A stretch of 64,000 bases of DNA from Thermodesulfobacteriota bacterium (GCA_028278625.1 JANQDY010000272.1:38611-102610); one strand, 5' to 3'. Positions 52,795-62,143 are shown, numbered from the stretch's first letter. A program made the numbers and translations. The notes: generated by a model not told the origin, from the sequence alone.

Positions 52795-52904
52795 CATACG
52801 GATGGCTCCTATGTCACTTTTGGTATTCTGCCGGTGTTAAAGGACCTGTTGCTCCTTTTGCTGCAGGGTGGTTATCGACAACGCGGGTCCTGTTCAGGGT
52901 GTGA

Positions 52905-54878
52905 TCATGAAATGGATGAAAGGATTTTGGAGAGGTCCCGGGCAAGGATGACCTGGATGGCGTCCTTGTCAGGGAAAGGGGTGTCGGCCAGCAGGGCCTT
53001 TGATTTTTGAAGGGCGATGGGGTTGGTGGCCATGATGAATCGTTCATCGGCCAGGTGAAACTTGATAAGCTTCTCGATGTTTTTCCGTGTTTGATCCGGG
53101 TTGTTTTTGCCGGTTTCAAACTCCATTGCAATGACCCGATCGTCTTTCTCCAGGACCAGGTCGATGTCATTTTTTTCCTTGTAAGTGAACCATCCCTTTT
53201 GAAGGAAGGTCTGTCTCACCTGTTCCAGGAAATACCGGTGTTCGAGACCCTGGTTGCCGTCACGATTCACTTTGATGCCGATCCTTGAAAGGGTCTCGGC
53301 ACCTGATGTGGTGATCTCGAAGAGTTTTTTTCGATCCGCCGTGATGGGGGTGATGACCTCGTTTTCAATCAGGGTTTTCTGGATCCGGGTCGCATCCCTG
53401 GGGATCAGGCCCAGCCTTTTAGCCCTTTTGTCCGCCCCTTCAAAGGGGTGATTGATCAGATCTTCCAGGAAAATTCGTTCCAGGGGGGAGGGGATAAACT
53501 GTTTTGTAGGAATCTGGAGCGGTCTTGTTTCAATCAACGGAAGGGTTTTTGGGCTGTAATCCTTGTAAAAGTCCTTCATATGCTGTTGAATTTCCGAATC
53601 GCCCACATATTGCGGTTTTCGGGTAAACGGAACATCGATCATGAAAGGATAAATATATCTTCCCATGAGCCTGCAGATGGTCTGGCCGGTTTTGAGCATG
53701 CCGATGAATTTTCGTTCGTCGTAAGCCATGTTCATGGCGTTGGCCACTGCGGCCACATTTTTCTGATGGTTCAATGAAAATGTGATCTTGGTATAGAGGT
53801 TTTCAAACACCGGGTTCGGAATCAGAGAGGGGGTCTGGTCGATGATCAGAAGACCGGTTCCGTACTTTCGGATCTGGCGGAAAATCTTCTGGATGAGATC
53901 GTCCTTTTGACTGTTGTCAACGATGTTGTGAAACTCCTCAAAGACCAAAAGGTGCTTGAGGCGTTCGTCCTCGGCCCCCTGATATTCCTTGTAAAGCCAG
54001 TACCAGAGGGTGAACATCTCGATGAAAAACACCTTGTCATTGCTGTTTGAGAGCGCCCCCAGTTCAAATATGACAAAGTCTTCCTGGAGTTTTTCGATGG
54101 GGTAAAAGTCATGTACATTATAGAGCTTGCCCGTGCCGCCGTAGCTCAGAAACTCCAGCATTCGAAGGGAACTCTGTTTCCAAAGCATCTCCCTGCCTCG
54201 CATTTTGTTCCCGGTCATCCCTTTTGAAAGGATCTTTCTGGCATCTTCGGTGGTGGGTGCATCGTGTTCCCGGTACACCTGGTCAAAGACCTTTAGTAGC
54301 ACGCTGTCTGATCCCACGCCGCCCAGATAGGCCCGGTTGAAGACCTCCACCACGTTTTTCACGTACTCCTGATAACTCAGCCCTTCGGGCATTTTCAGGT
54401 AGTTGAAAAAGAAGGGGGAAACATCCGAGCCGATGGTGAAGACCTTGACCCGGGGAAATTCTTTTACCAGGTCCCGGTAGTTTTTCTCCCAGTCAAAGAC
54501 CATGAAGGGGACGTTTATCCGGGTCATTTCCCGCAAGATATTCTTGGTAAGTGTTGTCTTTCCGGTTCCGGTGCTTCCGAATACTCCGGTATGTCTTGTC
54601 AGTTCCGGACGGTTGATACCGACGGGGTATGCGGGGTGGTCCAGATAACGAATATTCCCCAATGGAATCTCTCCGGTGGCCAGGTTCCGGTCCGGCGGGG
54701 GGAGAACGATATCCTCCTCGATGTCGTCGATGTGGTATTTGTCTTTCAGAAGATGGATGATGGTGAGCCATTCCTGGCGTTCTTTCGGGTTGGAAGCATT
54801 CAATCTGATCCAGAGGCCGTCGGCTTTCTTTCCGATGAACGGTTTCAGTTTGCGAAGTATGGATTTAATGTCCTCCAT
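52905..54878 (-). CDS. HerA-like ATPase fused to winged-helix and nuclease domain
   Basis: 657 residues from ATG 54878. ATPase part: V-F-G-S-T-G-T-G-K-T-T, F-D-W-E-K-N, Walker B L-V-F-E-E-F-H-N, I-I-D-Q-T-P as in DUF87/HerA. About 480-560 is a winged helix-like region. The C-terminus has D-I-D-L-V-L-E-K...M-E-F-E-T-G-K, a PD-(D/E)xK nuclease core. Overlaps the RecB/Cas4-like gene. The pair looks like an end-processing machine, similar in idea to HerA-NurA. Confidence 0.85.
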   Translation of the reverse strand: MEDIKSILRKLKPFIGKKADGLWIRLNASNPKERQEWLTIIHLLKDKYHIDDIEEDIVLPPPDRNLATGEIPLGNIRYLDHPAYPVGINRPELTRHTGVFGSTGTGKTTLTKNILREMTRINVPFMVFDWEKNYRDLVKEFPRVKVFTIGSDVSPFFFNYLKMPEGLSYQEYVKNVVEVFNRAYLGGVGSDSVLLKVFDQVYREHDAPTTEDARKILSKGMTGNKMRGREMLWKQSSLRMLEFLSYGGTGKLYNVHDFYPIEKLQEDFVIFELGALSNSNDKVFFIEMFTLWYWLYKEYQGAEDERLKHLLVFEEFHNIVDNSQKDDLIQKIFRQIRKYGTGLLIIDQTPSLIPNPVFENLYTKITFSLNHQKNVAAVANAMNMAYDERKFIGMLKTGQTICRLMGRYIYPFMIDVPFTRKPQYVGDSEIQQHMKDFYKDYSPKTLPLIETRPLQIPTKQFIPSPLERIFLEDLINHPFEGADKRAKRLGLIPRDATRIQKTLIENEVITPITADRKKLFEITTSGAETLSRIGIKVNRDGNQGLEHRYFLEQVRQTFLQKGWFTYKEKNDIDLVLEKDDRVIAMEFETGKNNPDQTRKNIEKLIKFHLADERFIMATNPIALQKSKALLADTPFPDKDAIQVILARDLSKILSSIS

Positions 54879-55614
54879 TTTGAGAGATGAATTCTTTTTG
54901 GCACCACCCGCCGCAGGTGCAGGGGTAGTCTGTCTCAAGGGTAGAGGCGGTTTTCTTGTGGATATCCCGGACCTGCTTCAGAGCAAAGTCTACAAACTGT
55001 CGGGTCACCTTGAACCGTCGCTCCTTTCCCGTTTTCAAAAAATCAATGGCCACCACGTCGGGCAACGTACCGAAACAATCCAGGCACAAAAGAGCATAAA
55101 GCGCCATCTGGATCTTGATGTCCGGCGTTATGTCATCCTTTTTGCTGGTTTTGTAATCGGTGATCATGACCTGGTCGTTGCGTTTTTCCAAGGCATCGAT
55201 AATGCCCATGATATAATAGGTTTTCGAAAAGAGTTTCACCTCGGCCGAGGTGTTCGCCAAAATCCTTCCGTCCTGTCTTATGTATTTGTCGAGCCACCCT
55301 GAGAGCATCTCCCAGGATTCCCGGTAATACCCGTTGATTACGGTTTCTCCCAGTCTGAGTTGTTTAAGCTGGTCAGCGTGGCGGAGCCACGCATCCTCAA
55401 AAAGGCTCCAAAGAGCTGCCTTCAGTTTTTGAGTATTCCGGCTGTCCCGGATGTTCAATTGATGAAATCCCGCAATGGCTTCATGCACCGCGCTTCCCCG
55501 GACCAGATAGATACTGGGCTTCTGTTTCAGTCGCCTTATGTATCTGAGATAGTATTTTCTTGGGCACCTCAGGTACATGTTGATGGATGTGGCTGATTGA
55601 AGTCTGCGGGCCAT
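54865..55614 (-). CDS. PD-(D/E)xK nuclease, RecB/Cas4-like
   Basis: About 249 residues. S-A-T-S-I-N-M-Y-L-R-C-P-R-K-Y-Y-L-R-Y entry motif, G-S-A-V-H-E-A-I, G-I-I-D-A-L...M-I-T-D-Y-K-T-S (catalytic D and D-Y-K), Q-M-A-L-Y-A-L-L. Three Cys near the end (C-T-C-G-G-W-C) together with the early Cys could bind an Fe-S cluster as in Cas4/AddB. Start: ATG 55614, or TTG 55620 overlapping the previous stop. Confidence 0.87.
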   Translation of the reverse strand: MARRLQSATSINMYLRCPRKYYLRYIRRLKQKPSIYLVRGSAVHEAIAGFHQLNIRDSRNTQKLKAALWSLFEDAWLRHADQLKQLRLGETVINGYYRESWEMLSGWLDKYIRQDGRILANTSAEVKLFSKTYYIMGIIDALEKRNDQVMITDYKTSKKDDITPDIKIQMALYALLCLDCFGTLPDVVAIDFLKTGKERRFKVTRQFVDFALKQVRDIHKKTASTLETDYPCTCGGWCQKEFISQNGGH

Positions 55615-55616
55615 TT

Positions 55617-55760
55617 TCAAGGTGGACTCCGGGCCATGCCCCGCATGTTTTTGATCTCCACAAAGGCCACGATGACCTGCTCGATTTCATGATCGTCCAT
55701 CATGAGCGCAAAGTCGGTGGCGTACTTCTTGAGCTTTCTGACATCTTTCTGGGTTATCAT
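55617..55760 (-). CDS. 47-residue protein coupled to nuclease gene
   Basis: ATG 55760 with a near-perfect RBS (ggaggtctaaa), stop TGA overlapping the TTG of the nuclease. Helical, with V-R-K-L-K-K-Y-A-T-D-F and E-I-E-Q-V-I-V-A-F-V-E-I-K. No recognised family. The strong RBS and 4-base stop/start overlap support a real gene or a coupling leader. Confidence 0.6.
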   Translation of the reverse strand: MITQKDVRKLKKYATDFALMMDDHEIEQVIVAFVEIKNMRGMARSPP

Positions 55761-55761
55761 T

Positions 55762-56334
55762 TTAGACCTCCATCCCCGATATAAGCGAATTCTTCTGAGC
55801 CTCTTCCTGGTACTGTATAAGGGCCTCTCGAAGTTCTCTGTTCAAAAGCGATGTATCCTTGAAATAGTCCGTGGTCTCTCTTCTTTTCTGTTGTTCCAGG
55901 TCGAATTTCATCCGTTCGATTTTGAGCCGGTCGCGATCCACCCTGTAGATTTCCGTCCCCCAGGCTGAAAGAAGATCGTAAGCTCGGCAGGTGTCTTTCT
56001 GGATGCCGTAGATCACGTCATGGTGAATCGTTTTTCTCTGGCTGAGTTGAAGGAGAATCAGGTCGATTTTGGATCGAATGAGATCCAGGCGGTCCTCGAA
56101 TATTTCATCGATGCTTCCTTTGCCTTCCGTTCTGGAATGACATTGCTGGAGGGACTGTGTCATGTAGTCTACCAGTTCATTACCGCCGGCAATCGGAAAA
56201 CCGCCATCCCGTTTGTCAGATGACGGGGTGTCCAAAGGATACCTTGCGGTATTCAAATGGCCGTATATGTCCGTGTTTTTCACCCGGCCATACCGGTAGT
56301 ATTCCTCTATTTCAGCGATAATTCTTTCTTCCAT
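55762..56334 (-). CDS. Unknown helical protein
   Basis: 190 residues from ATG 56334; possible longer start at 56361. Mostly helix and coiled coil (R-L-D-L-I-R-S-K-I-D-L-I-L-L-Q-L, R-L-K-I-E-R-M-K-F-D-L-E-Q-Q-K-R). No motif. First gene of the nuclease operon; an AT-rich stretch upstream (56345-56400) may hold its promoter. Confidence 0.65.
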   Translation of the reverse strand: MEERIIAEIEEYYRYGRVKNTDIYGHLNTARYPLDTPSSDKRDGGFPIAGGNELVDYMTQSLQQCHSRTEGKGSIDEIFEDRLDLIRSKIDLILLQLSQRKTIHHDVIYGIQKDTCRAYDLLSAWGTEIYRVDRDRLKIERMKFDLEQQKRRETTDYFKDTSLLNRELREALIQYQEEAQKNSLISGMEV

Positions 56335-56540
56335 CTTTTCTACTTTGAGGTAGTAATGCATTAAAATATATAAATTTTTCGGTTTAAGGAGAGAAAAAGA
56401 CTTGGAATAGATGAACTTTATGCAAACAATATGTTTCTTTGGTTTTTCGGTGTACGGTAATCCGAAATTCAGGATACTTTTGACTTGGCGACAGCAATAA
56501 TCAGGGGGTTTCAAGGCAGAAAGGGCGTAGCCCTTCTACC

Positions 56541-57110
56541 TTAAGCGCTGTAGGCATGCTCTTGCCAGATTCTCCTGCATATTCGGATCTTTGCGTTCAA
56601 TTCCGCAATCCGGTCGAAGAGCTTTTTCTTGTTAACCAGGTGTGGATGCTTTTGATAGCTTGCCAGCAGCATGGTCACTTTGTCTCTGAATGCATCTTTC
56701 ACCAGTATTTCGAACCTCTTGACGGTGTTGGCTTTCCCTTCCTGCTGACGGATGCAGCTGTGTCGGATGGCCAGTTCTTCCACTTTTTCGAAAATTTTTC
56801 TGACCTTGTGCGTGTACTTGTTGAAAGGATGATATCTTTGATAATCCATCGAGCTGTACGGAAAGGATATTGAAAGATCATCTTCAAAGCTCCAGAAATC
56901 CTTTTGATGAACAGGTTTTGGCAGGGTGAGAAGCACTGCCATATCCCGGCTCATGGCCCACTCCATGAAATCCTTATAGGCCTCCCGTTCTTCCTCGTCT
57001 TTCGGATACAAATCGTCAAATCTCCGGATCGGTGTCAGGTCCGGCCGTGACGGCAATTCCTGTTCATCAATCCAGAAATCCACTGTTTCCTTTATCTGAT
57101 TTCCATTCAT
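56541..57110 (-). CDS. Unknown protein at edge of noncoding region
   Basis: 189 residues, RBS cggaggtaaataaa. Charged, helical C-half (K-V-R-K-I-F-E-K-V-E-E-L-A, R-I-A-E-L-N-A-K-I-R-I-C-R-R). A middle aromatic segment F-W-S-F-E-D-D-L-S-I-S-F-P-Y. No family recognised; downstream of the palindrome at 57139. Confidence 0.65.
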   Translation of the reverse strand: MNGNQIKETVDFWIDEQELPSRPDLTPIRRFDDLYPKDEEEREAYKDFMEWAMSRDMAVLLTLPKPVHQKDFWSFEDDLSISFPYSSMDYQRYHPFNKYTHKVRKIFEKVEELAIRHSCIRQQEGKANTVKRFEILVKDAFRDKVTMLLASYQKHPHLVNKKKLFDRIAELNAKIRICRRIWQEHAYSA

Positions 57111-57965
57111 TTTATTTACCTCCGGGACCCGGGTTTCGACTCTCTCTCAGGTCGCCCATTCACCTGAGAGAGAGTAATCTCTGCGCAGGTTTTTGTCCGG
57201 GTCAGTTTGTGGGAACCGGAAATGCCACCGGAGGGGAATTGAAGATCTAATAGGAAAAATCAGAATCGAGGCCAAAAACTGAAAGATTTAAATTGGAGCG
57301 TGGCTTTTTGGGGAATTATTGCATACAGCAAGAGAAATTCTGCTCCGGATGGTTTGTTGTCGGAAATGGGGGCATTCATTTCCACGCTCTTTTTATAGCT
57401 TTCACAGGCTATCTGCCAAAGGGAGGGTTTGGGAGGGAAAGAAGGTTTCCCTCCCATATTTTATAGGTGGCGCCATAGGCGTCCCTGTAAGGGGAAAGAT
57501 TTAAATTGGGTGTTTGTGAAGAGCAAAGCGAAGCGGACCCCTTTTAAAGCTTTAGCCGTGAAGTGGCGCCAATCGTTTGGGTGTAAATTAACCCGTCGAG
57601 AAGATTCAAAGGGAATGACGTCGGCGGCGTTTCAGGAAACCAGCATCGTCAGGCTTTGACCGGGAAAGAAACTCGTGATGATGCCGGTTCTTGGTTGCAC
57701 AAAATCCAATGTGTTTCTCCCCTCAAGTTGGGATTCTTGCCTTTTTTTATAGCTGTCTTCAAGGGCAATCCCATCCAGGCATCTATGGAATTGCCGCTTC
57801 AAAAAAAGCGGATGCCATCAGACATTATTTTACTGCTTCAATTTCTTCGATAGGGACTGCTTCCCCCGGCCCTGCATGTTTCTGCTCCTTGTCATTTCTC
57901 GATTTTTCGGCAACCTCCACTTTGAACAGGTTCACGGTCTGGTTCCGTTTGTTGGTGGTTTGTCC
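57111..57965. other. Gene-free region with repeats, possible origin
   Basis: About 855 bp without a supported gene. Contains the perfect 14-bp inverted repeat at 57139-57175, two identical 16-bp copies of gaaagatttaaattgg at 57281 and 57494, and paired ggcgcca motifs (near 57470 and 57565). The element's other spacers are short, so this one probably has a cis-function such as transfer or replication origin. No direct evidence for either. Confidence 0.5.
57139..57175. repeat. Perfect 14-bp inverted repeat
   Basis: actctctctcaggt (57139-57152) and acctgagagagagt (57162-57175), 9-base spacer. No T-run, so not a plain terminator. Lies just upstream of the gene at 56541, in the position of an operator, nick region or leader hairpin. 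Confidence 0.8.
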
Positions 57966-58193
57966 TTAAAAGGTAATCCGCACCCTGTCTCTGATTTTGG
58001 CATATTGCATCCTGTCATCCAGGACCGCAGTGCCCCAGACGAAAAACATGCCCGCCTCTGTCTCAAGATAATATCTGGCGCTTAAGCCTGTTTTTTCATC
58101 TTTGGGTTCTTTACTGATCAAAACACCCGTTATCTGCTCCCCTGTATGTTGCGGTTTCCAAACGCCTGGTTCTATGGTCTTCCATTCATCCAT
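57966..58193 (-). CDS. Small OB-fold-like protein
   Basis: 75 residues from ATG 58193 (gaggtggaaaga). W-K-P-Q-H-T-G-E-Q-I-T-G-V-L-I, R-Y-Y-L-E-T-E-A-G-M-F-F-V-W-G-T-A-V-L-D and R-V-R-I-T-F make a beta-rich OB pattern as in phage and plasmid single-strand-binding-like proteins. A longer start at 58256 lacks a good RBS. Function inferred only. Confidence 0.6.
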   Translation of the reverse strand: MDEWKTIEPGVWKPQHTGEQITGVLISKEPKDEKTGLSARYYLETEAGMFFVWGTAVLDDRMQYAKIRDRVRITF

Positions 58194-58310
58194 TCTTTCC
58201 ACCTCTGGTTTTCTTAATGGAGGTTTTTCCCCATTCATCATCAAAGAGTCGTCCATCCTTATTAAAGCTTTGCATTTCGAGACCCGGAGGGTTCGCAGGT
58301 CCCGATCTAA

Positions 58311-58694
58311 TCATTCTTCCAGTGCCATTGGTTCTTTCCCCTGCTCCACCATTTCCGCAATTTCTGTGAACAGACAATAGGTCTTTAAAACTTCCTGTTT
58401 GAAAATATCCCTTTGTTTCTCGTAGATATCATGGCCGTATTTGCGCCAGAGCCGGAAGCATTCCTTCATGGCCATACCCAAGCGAGGTTCGTTGACCTTT
58501 ACACGCGGGAGAGCATTTTTGTTCCTCGCAGAATTTACCGTCTTGCCAAGCAGCATCTCGATAATTCCGGAAGCCTCCTTCACGCTCAGGTCCCGTGACA
58601 GTTTCAGGTCCTTTACGCCGAGATCCCGCTGAAGCACTTTTATGTATCCCACCTGTTTTGCTGTGGCTGTCTTTTCCTTTTGATCCGATGCCAT
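58311..58694 (-). CDS. Unknown helical protein, recombination-like position
   Basis: 127 residues, RBS ggaggtgatatgg. Starts with T-A-T-A-K-Q-V-G-Y-I-K-V-L-Q-R-D-L-G-V, a pattern often seen in small element proteins with the motif that binds other proteins, then S-G-I-I-E-M-L-L. Helical throughout. Not recognised beyond that. Confidence 0.65.
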   Translation of the reverse strand: MASDQKEKTATAKQVGYIKVLQRDLGVKDLKLSRDLSVKEASGIIEMLLGKTVNSARNKNALPRVKVNEPRLGMAMKECFRLWRKYGHDIYEKQRDIFKQEVLKTYCLFTEIAEMVEQGKEPMALEE

Positions 58695-58786
58695 CCATAT
58701 CACCTCCAAAGCCTCCGGTACCCGAAGACCTCTTTCAATCCCCGGAAAGAGGTCTTCGAACAATTCTTAACGGTTGGCATCAAGGA

Positions 58787-59953
58787 TCAGCCGATTTTCC
58801 GTTCCTTTTTGAGAAGACTGCGCTCGACATCGATCAGGTGCAGGAGCCTGTTTTCGACGGTTTTTACTTCTTTGATCATTTCCGTCAGATCCTTCACAAC
58901 GATCCTCGCTCTCACGATATGTGACAGCCCATCGTAAGTATATCCCGTTTCTATTTTGGCCACTGCTGAGCCAAGCGAGGCATTGAGGGAATAGAGATAC
59001 TGATCGGTTTTTAACTGAAAATCGGCAACGGCCTTTTCAATCCTGATTTTCTCCTTTTCTCGGTCAACCGCCTTTTTGAGAATCTGCTTTTCCTTGCCCG
59101 ACAAGCGGTCAAGACGCTGTTTGAGCTCATGTAATTCACTGCTGTCCCTCATCTCGATGCGCTGAAAGGTTTTGGCAAGTTCAAGGGTTGCCCTTTTAAA
59201 GAGAGCTTCCTTTCCTGAAATCGCTTTCAGGATTTGAGAGATCTTCTGCCTCTCATCATGTGAAAGGCTGTTTTTGCCGCCTTCAACGATTCTTTGCATA
59301 TGGGCCAGCTCTTTGGCGATATCTTCTATGGTATGAAGTTCTAAATTTGTTATCTTCTTTGCCCGGCGTTTGATCATACGCTTCTCCTGGTCTTGGGCAT
59401 CCAATTCGTGATCGATATCAGGTTTGAAAGGGTTGGCGCTGGTCAGTTCCTCGGCCATGGTACGCGGTGATTTCCCCATTTTGATCATCTTGTAGGCACT
59501 GAAGATACAGAGAATCAGTAAAGCCAGGTTGACAAGGCCCAGATTACGATCGGCAAGTTTGCTGTACATCTGCGGGAACTTGACCCATGACAGAATATAG
59601 AAAAGGATGTAGGTCAGGTAGAATGATTTTCTTGCGGGCAATCCGAATCCCCTGCACAGACCGTACGGAATCATAGCGGTGATGAATGCCAGCAGTATGG
59701 CGCCCAGAATGCCCCATCCTTCAAAAACGGACGTGAGAGAGTCCCTGTATTTGAATATGCCGATGGTGAAAAGCATCGCCACCGAGAAGATTAATGGCTT
59801 TAGATACGATTTTGAAAAATGCTTTCTGAGGGTGATGCCTGCTATCGAGACAAAAAAGACGAAGACAACGGCAAAGTAGATCCAGTCCGAATACTTTGAC
59901 AGGATTTCACCTGGCTGAACAGTATCAAACGGGAACAGGGCATAGAGGAGCAT
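58787..59953 (-). CDS. Membrane protein with C-terminal coiled coil
   Basis: 388 residues. About five TM helices in the first 170 residues (for example V-V-F-V-F-F-V-S-I-A-G-I, L-I-F-S-V-A-M-L-F-T-I-G, L-T-Y-I-L-F-Y-I-L-S-W, L-A-L-L-I-L-C-I-F-S-A-Y), then long charged helices (L-K-Q-R-L-D-R-L-S-G-K-E-K-Q-I-L-K-K) in the cytosol. No family known. First gene of the minus-strand unit before the gene-free region. Confidence 0.7.
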   Translation of the reverse strand: MLLYALFPFDTVQPGEILSKYSDWIYFAVVFVFFVSIAGITLRKHFSKSYLKPLIFSVAMLFTIGIFKYRDSLTSVFEGWGILGAILLAFITAMIPYGLCRGFGLPARKSFYLTYILFYILSWVKFPQMYSKLADRNLGLVNLALLILCIFSAYKMIKMGKSPRTMAEELTSANPFKPDIDHELDAQDQEKRMIKRRAKKITNLELHTIEDIAKELAHMQRIVEGGKNSLSHDERQKISQILKAISGKEALFKRATLELAKTFQRIEMRDSSELHELKQRLDRLSGKEKQILKKAVDREKEKIRIEKAVADFQLKTDQYLYSLNASLGSAVAKIETGYTYDGLSHIVRARIVVKDLTEMIKEVKTVENRLLHLIDVERSLLKKERKIG

Positions 59954-60036
59954 ATCCCTTTTGATATAAGGAAGGATATAAATAATTTGTGGTTAATTGT
60001 GGATTCTTATGGGCTTTTCGAAGGTTTTGAGCAAAA

Positions 60037-60480
60037 TCAGGAATTGTGATCAGCCGCAATGTGACTGACGATTTCGATCAAAGCATCAACCGAATTGGCA
60101 ATTCTGCCGCAAGAGCATTCGATCATGGCATTCACAATTGATTGCTCGGTCTCCCCGGCGTTTCTGAAATCTGTTCTGACACCGATGATGGGCAGTCTGT
60201 TCGAATGTTTGCAGTAGAAATACCCGATTTCCCACGCTGTGCCGTCATCCACTTGCGGGCCATCGAGAACACAAACCAGGATGTCCACCTCATCAAGGTA
60301 GGACCTGCACACTTCAAATATGTTCTGTCTATCTCCGGAATCCGGATGGTCACGCGGGATAAGGTCATAGGGCCAAATGACGGTTATGTCTGAAGATACG
60401 GATTCCATTTGGCGTTTGATATTCACCAGCCAAGCCCGTTCGGATTCCGAAAATAAAGGCCCCGCAAGATAGATTTTAAT
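60037..60480 (-). CDS. Nucleoside 2-deoxyribosyltransferase-like, no standard start
   Basis: The frame contains the family motifs I-Y-L-A-G-P-L-F at the N-terminus, D-G-P-Q-V-D-D-G-T-A-W-E-I-G-Y (catalytic Glu and substrate Asp) and a C-terminal R-I-A-N-S. The N-terminal motif is encoded upstream of the first GTG (60426), but between the preceding in-frame TGA and the motif there is no ATG, GTG or TTG; only an ATT at 60478-60480 fits. The gene may use a rare start or be decaying. About 147 residues if ATT. Confidence 0.7.
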   Translation of the reverse strand: MKIYLAGPLFSESERAWLVNIKRQMESVSSDITVIWPYDLIPRDHPDSGDRQNIFEVCRSYLDEVDILVCVLDGPQVDDGTAWEIGYFYCKHSNRLPIIGVRTDFRNAGETEQSIVNAMIECSCGRIANSVDALIEIVSHIAADHNS

Positions 60481-60520
60481 TTTGAGGGTGTTCTTTTTGG
60501 AATATCTTCAATAATTGAAT

Positions 60521-60831
60521 TGCGGTTTCCGGCACTCAGTTCACATCAGCTGATTTTCTCGATCCCAAAATACCACAAGAATTCTGAATCCTCAATACCG
60601 TTGTCCGTACCAAGATGATTCAACCTGTTGAAGTAATGGGGTACCATCTGTATTCTTGAGTTATTGTTGGTGCTTGGCACTCAAGGTTAGGATAATGATC
60701 TTTGAGTCCCATCATATTGGAAAATGATGGCTGCAGCTTTTTCGTGTATTTCTCCCATTTATACAGACGTCTCACAGAAAGTCGAGGTGGTCGATATTTT
60801 GTTTTCGGCTTTAGGAGGGCATCAAAGCCTA
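60521..60831. other. Spacer before IS element
   Basis: About 310 bp. A short minus-strand frame (60620 on) enters the IS and has no RBS or motifs. Nothing else seen. Confidence 0.4.
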
Positions 60832-62054
60832 GTACCATGTAACGTTTACAAATTCGGATAGAGGCGTTTAAGCTTGATACGCGCATCAGATGTCGTAAAC
60901 TGCCAATCTATTGGTTTCATCGCATTATTCCGGTTGGCCTCCCATGCTGCAACTTCGGCTTGGACAGAAGCCATGTCAGGGATACGGCGATCAAGGCATT
61001 GGCTTTTCAGTACGCTGAGTTCGATTTCCGCCATATTAAGCCAACTTCCATGTTTCGGTGTAAAATGAATATCAAGTCGTTCGGCCAACCGCCGTGCTTC
61101 TGCGGGCTTGAAAGTTTCGTATAATGAAGCCACACTATGAGTGTTGAGATTGTCCATAACCAATCTAACCTGCAACGCATCAGGGTATCGCTCGTCGAGC
61201 ATCTGTTTGATCTGCTGCGCCCAATCCTTTCTGGTCCGGCGTTCGGTTATTGCCACATGCCTCTTACCGGCCAGCGTTTCAACTTCCATGAAAATTTGCA
61301 CCACGCCATTTCTTACATACTCATCATCAAAACGGGCAGGTTGTCCCGGTTCGCACGGAATTGGTGTGCGAACTTCACCGATCAATTGCTTGCTGGATTC
61401 GTCCATACACACCACAGGATATTTAGAATCATACGCCAGATGGTACACCTCCAGAACATCTTCCATCGCCGCTACAAATTGCGCGCTCTCTTTCGGCGGG
61501 ATCTTCCAGTACTTTTTGAGGTGAGGCTTACATTCATTTTTTTTAAGATCCGCTGCACAGTCATGTGGGAAACCGATGGAGCAAGATTGAGTTCCACTGC
61601 CTTGTCAGCCAACAATCGGACTGTCCAGCGTCAGTATCCCTCTGGAGCATCAGAACAGGCTAAGGCAATAATCCGAGCTTCGAATGCCCCGTCAAAAATA
61701 ATTTCTCGCGGCGGTCTCACCCTTGGTTTACGGACAAGGGCGGCTTCAATGCCTTCCTCAACAAAACGCTTTTTTAAATGCTCTATGGTTCGACTTGTTA
61801 CCCCCAGGGCTGTCGCCACATCAGCAACTTTCCATGCTGGACCCCCAGGAGAAGCATCACAGAGCAATAATGCCCGCGCATGGATAAACTTCTTTGCTGG
61901 TGTTTTGCCATTACGTGTTAATCCCTCAAGCTCTTTCCGCTCTTGCGGAGTGAGCGTGACACGGTATCGTGGAGCCATGGCAACCTCCTTTTAATGGTTG
62001 CCATATTATACACGATAAAATGATAAATACGAAGAATATAATGTTACATGGTAC
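60832..62054 (-). mobile_element. IS630-family insertion sequence, inactive
   Basis: Ends are GTACCATGTAAC at 60832-60843 and its reverse complement GTTACATGGTAC at 62043-62054, each followed by TA, the IS630/mariner target duplication. Length 1223 bp. Contains one transposase reading frame broken twice. Inserted in noncoding DNA, not through an ORF. Confidence 0.9.
60846..61978 (-). pseudogene. IS630-family transposase, interrupted
   Basis: First part (61978-61631): HTH domain with V-A-D-V-A-T-A-L-G-V-T-S-R-T-I-E-H. Second part (from about 61466): DDE core C-M-D-E-S-S-K-Q-L (first Asp), V-M-D-N-L-N-T-H (second Asp) and H-G-S-W-L-N-M-A-E-I-E-L (Glu). Between them an in-frame TGA splits G-Y-stop-R-W-T-V-R-L-L-A-D, and an A8 run at 61537-61544 needs a -1 shift to continue into P-H-L-K-K-Y-W. 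The A8 could be programmed slippage, but the TGA suggests decay. Confidence 0.85.
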
Positions 62055-62143
62055 TAGACCTTACCCATACTGATTTGAATGTAACAGATTGCTCTGGAAA
62101 CTACGTACGTCCCCTTTAATTTGCTATTAAGCTACTGATGGCC

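Noticed and set aside
54676..55302. 208-residue plus-strand frame
   Set aside because: Antisense to two well supported genes with nuclease and ATPase motifs; no own motif.
60620..60886. 88-residue minus-strand frame crossing the IS end
   Set aside because: It starts inside the IS and does not continue across the restored insertion site.
61137..61994. 285-residue plus-strand frame across the IS
   Set aside because: It is antisense to the transposase, whose DDE motifs are on the minus strand.
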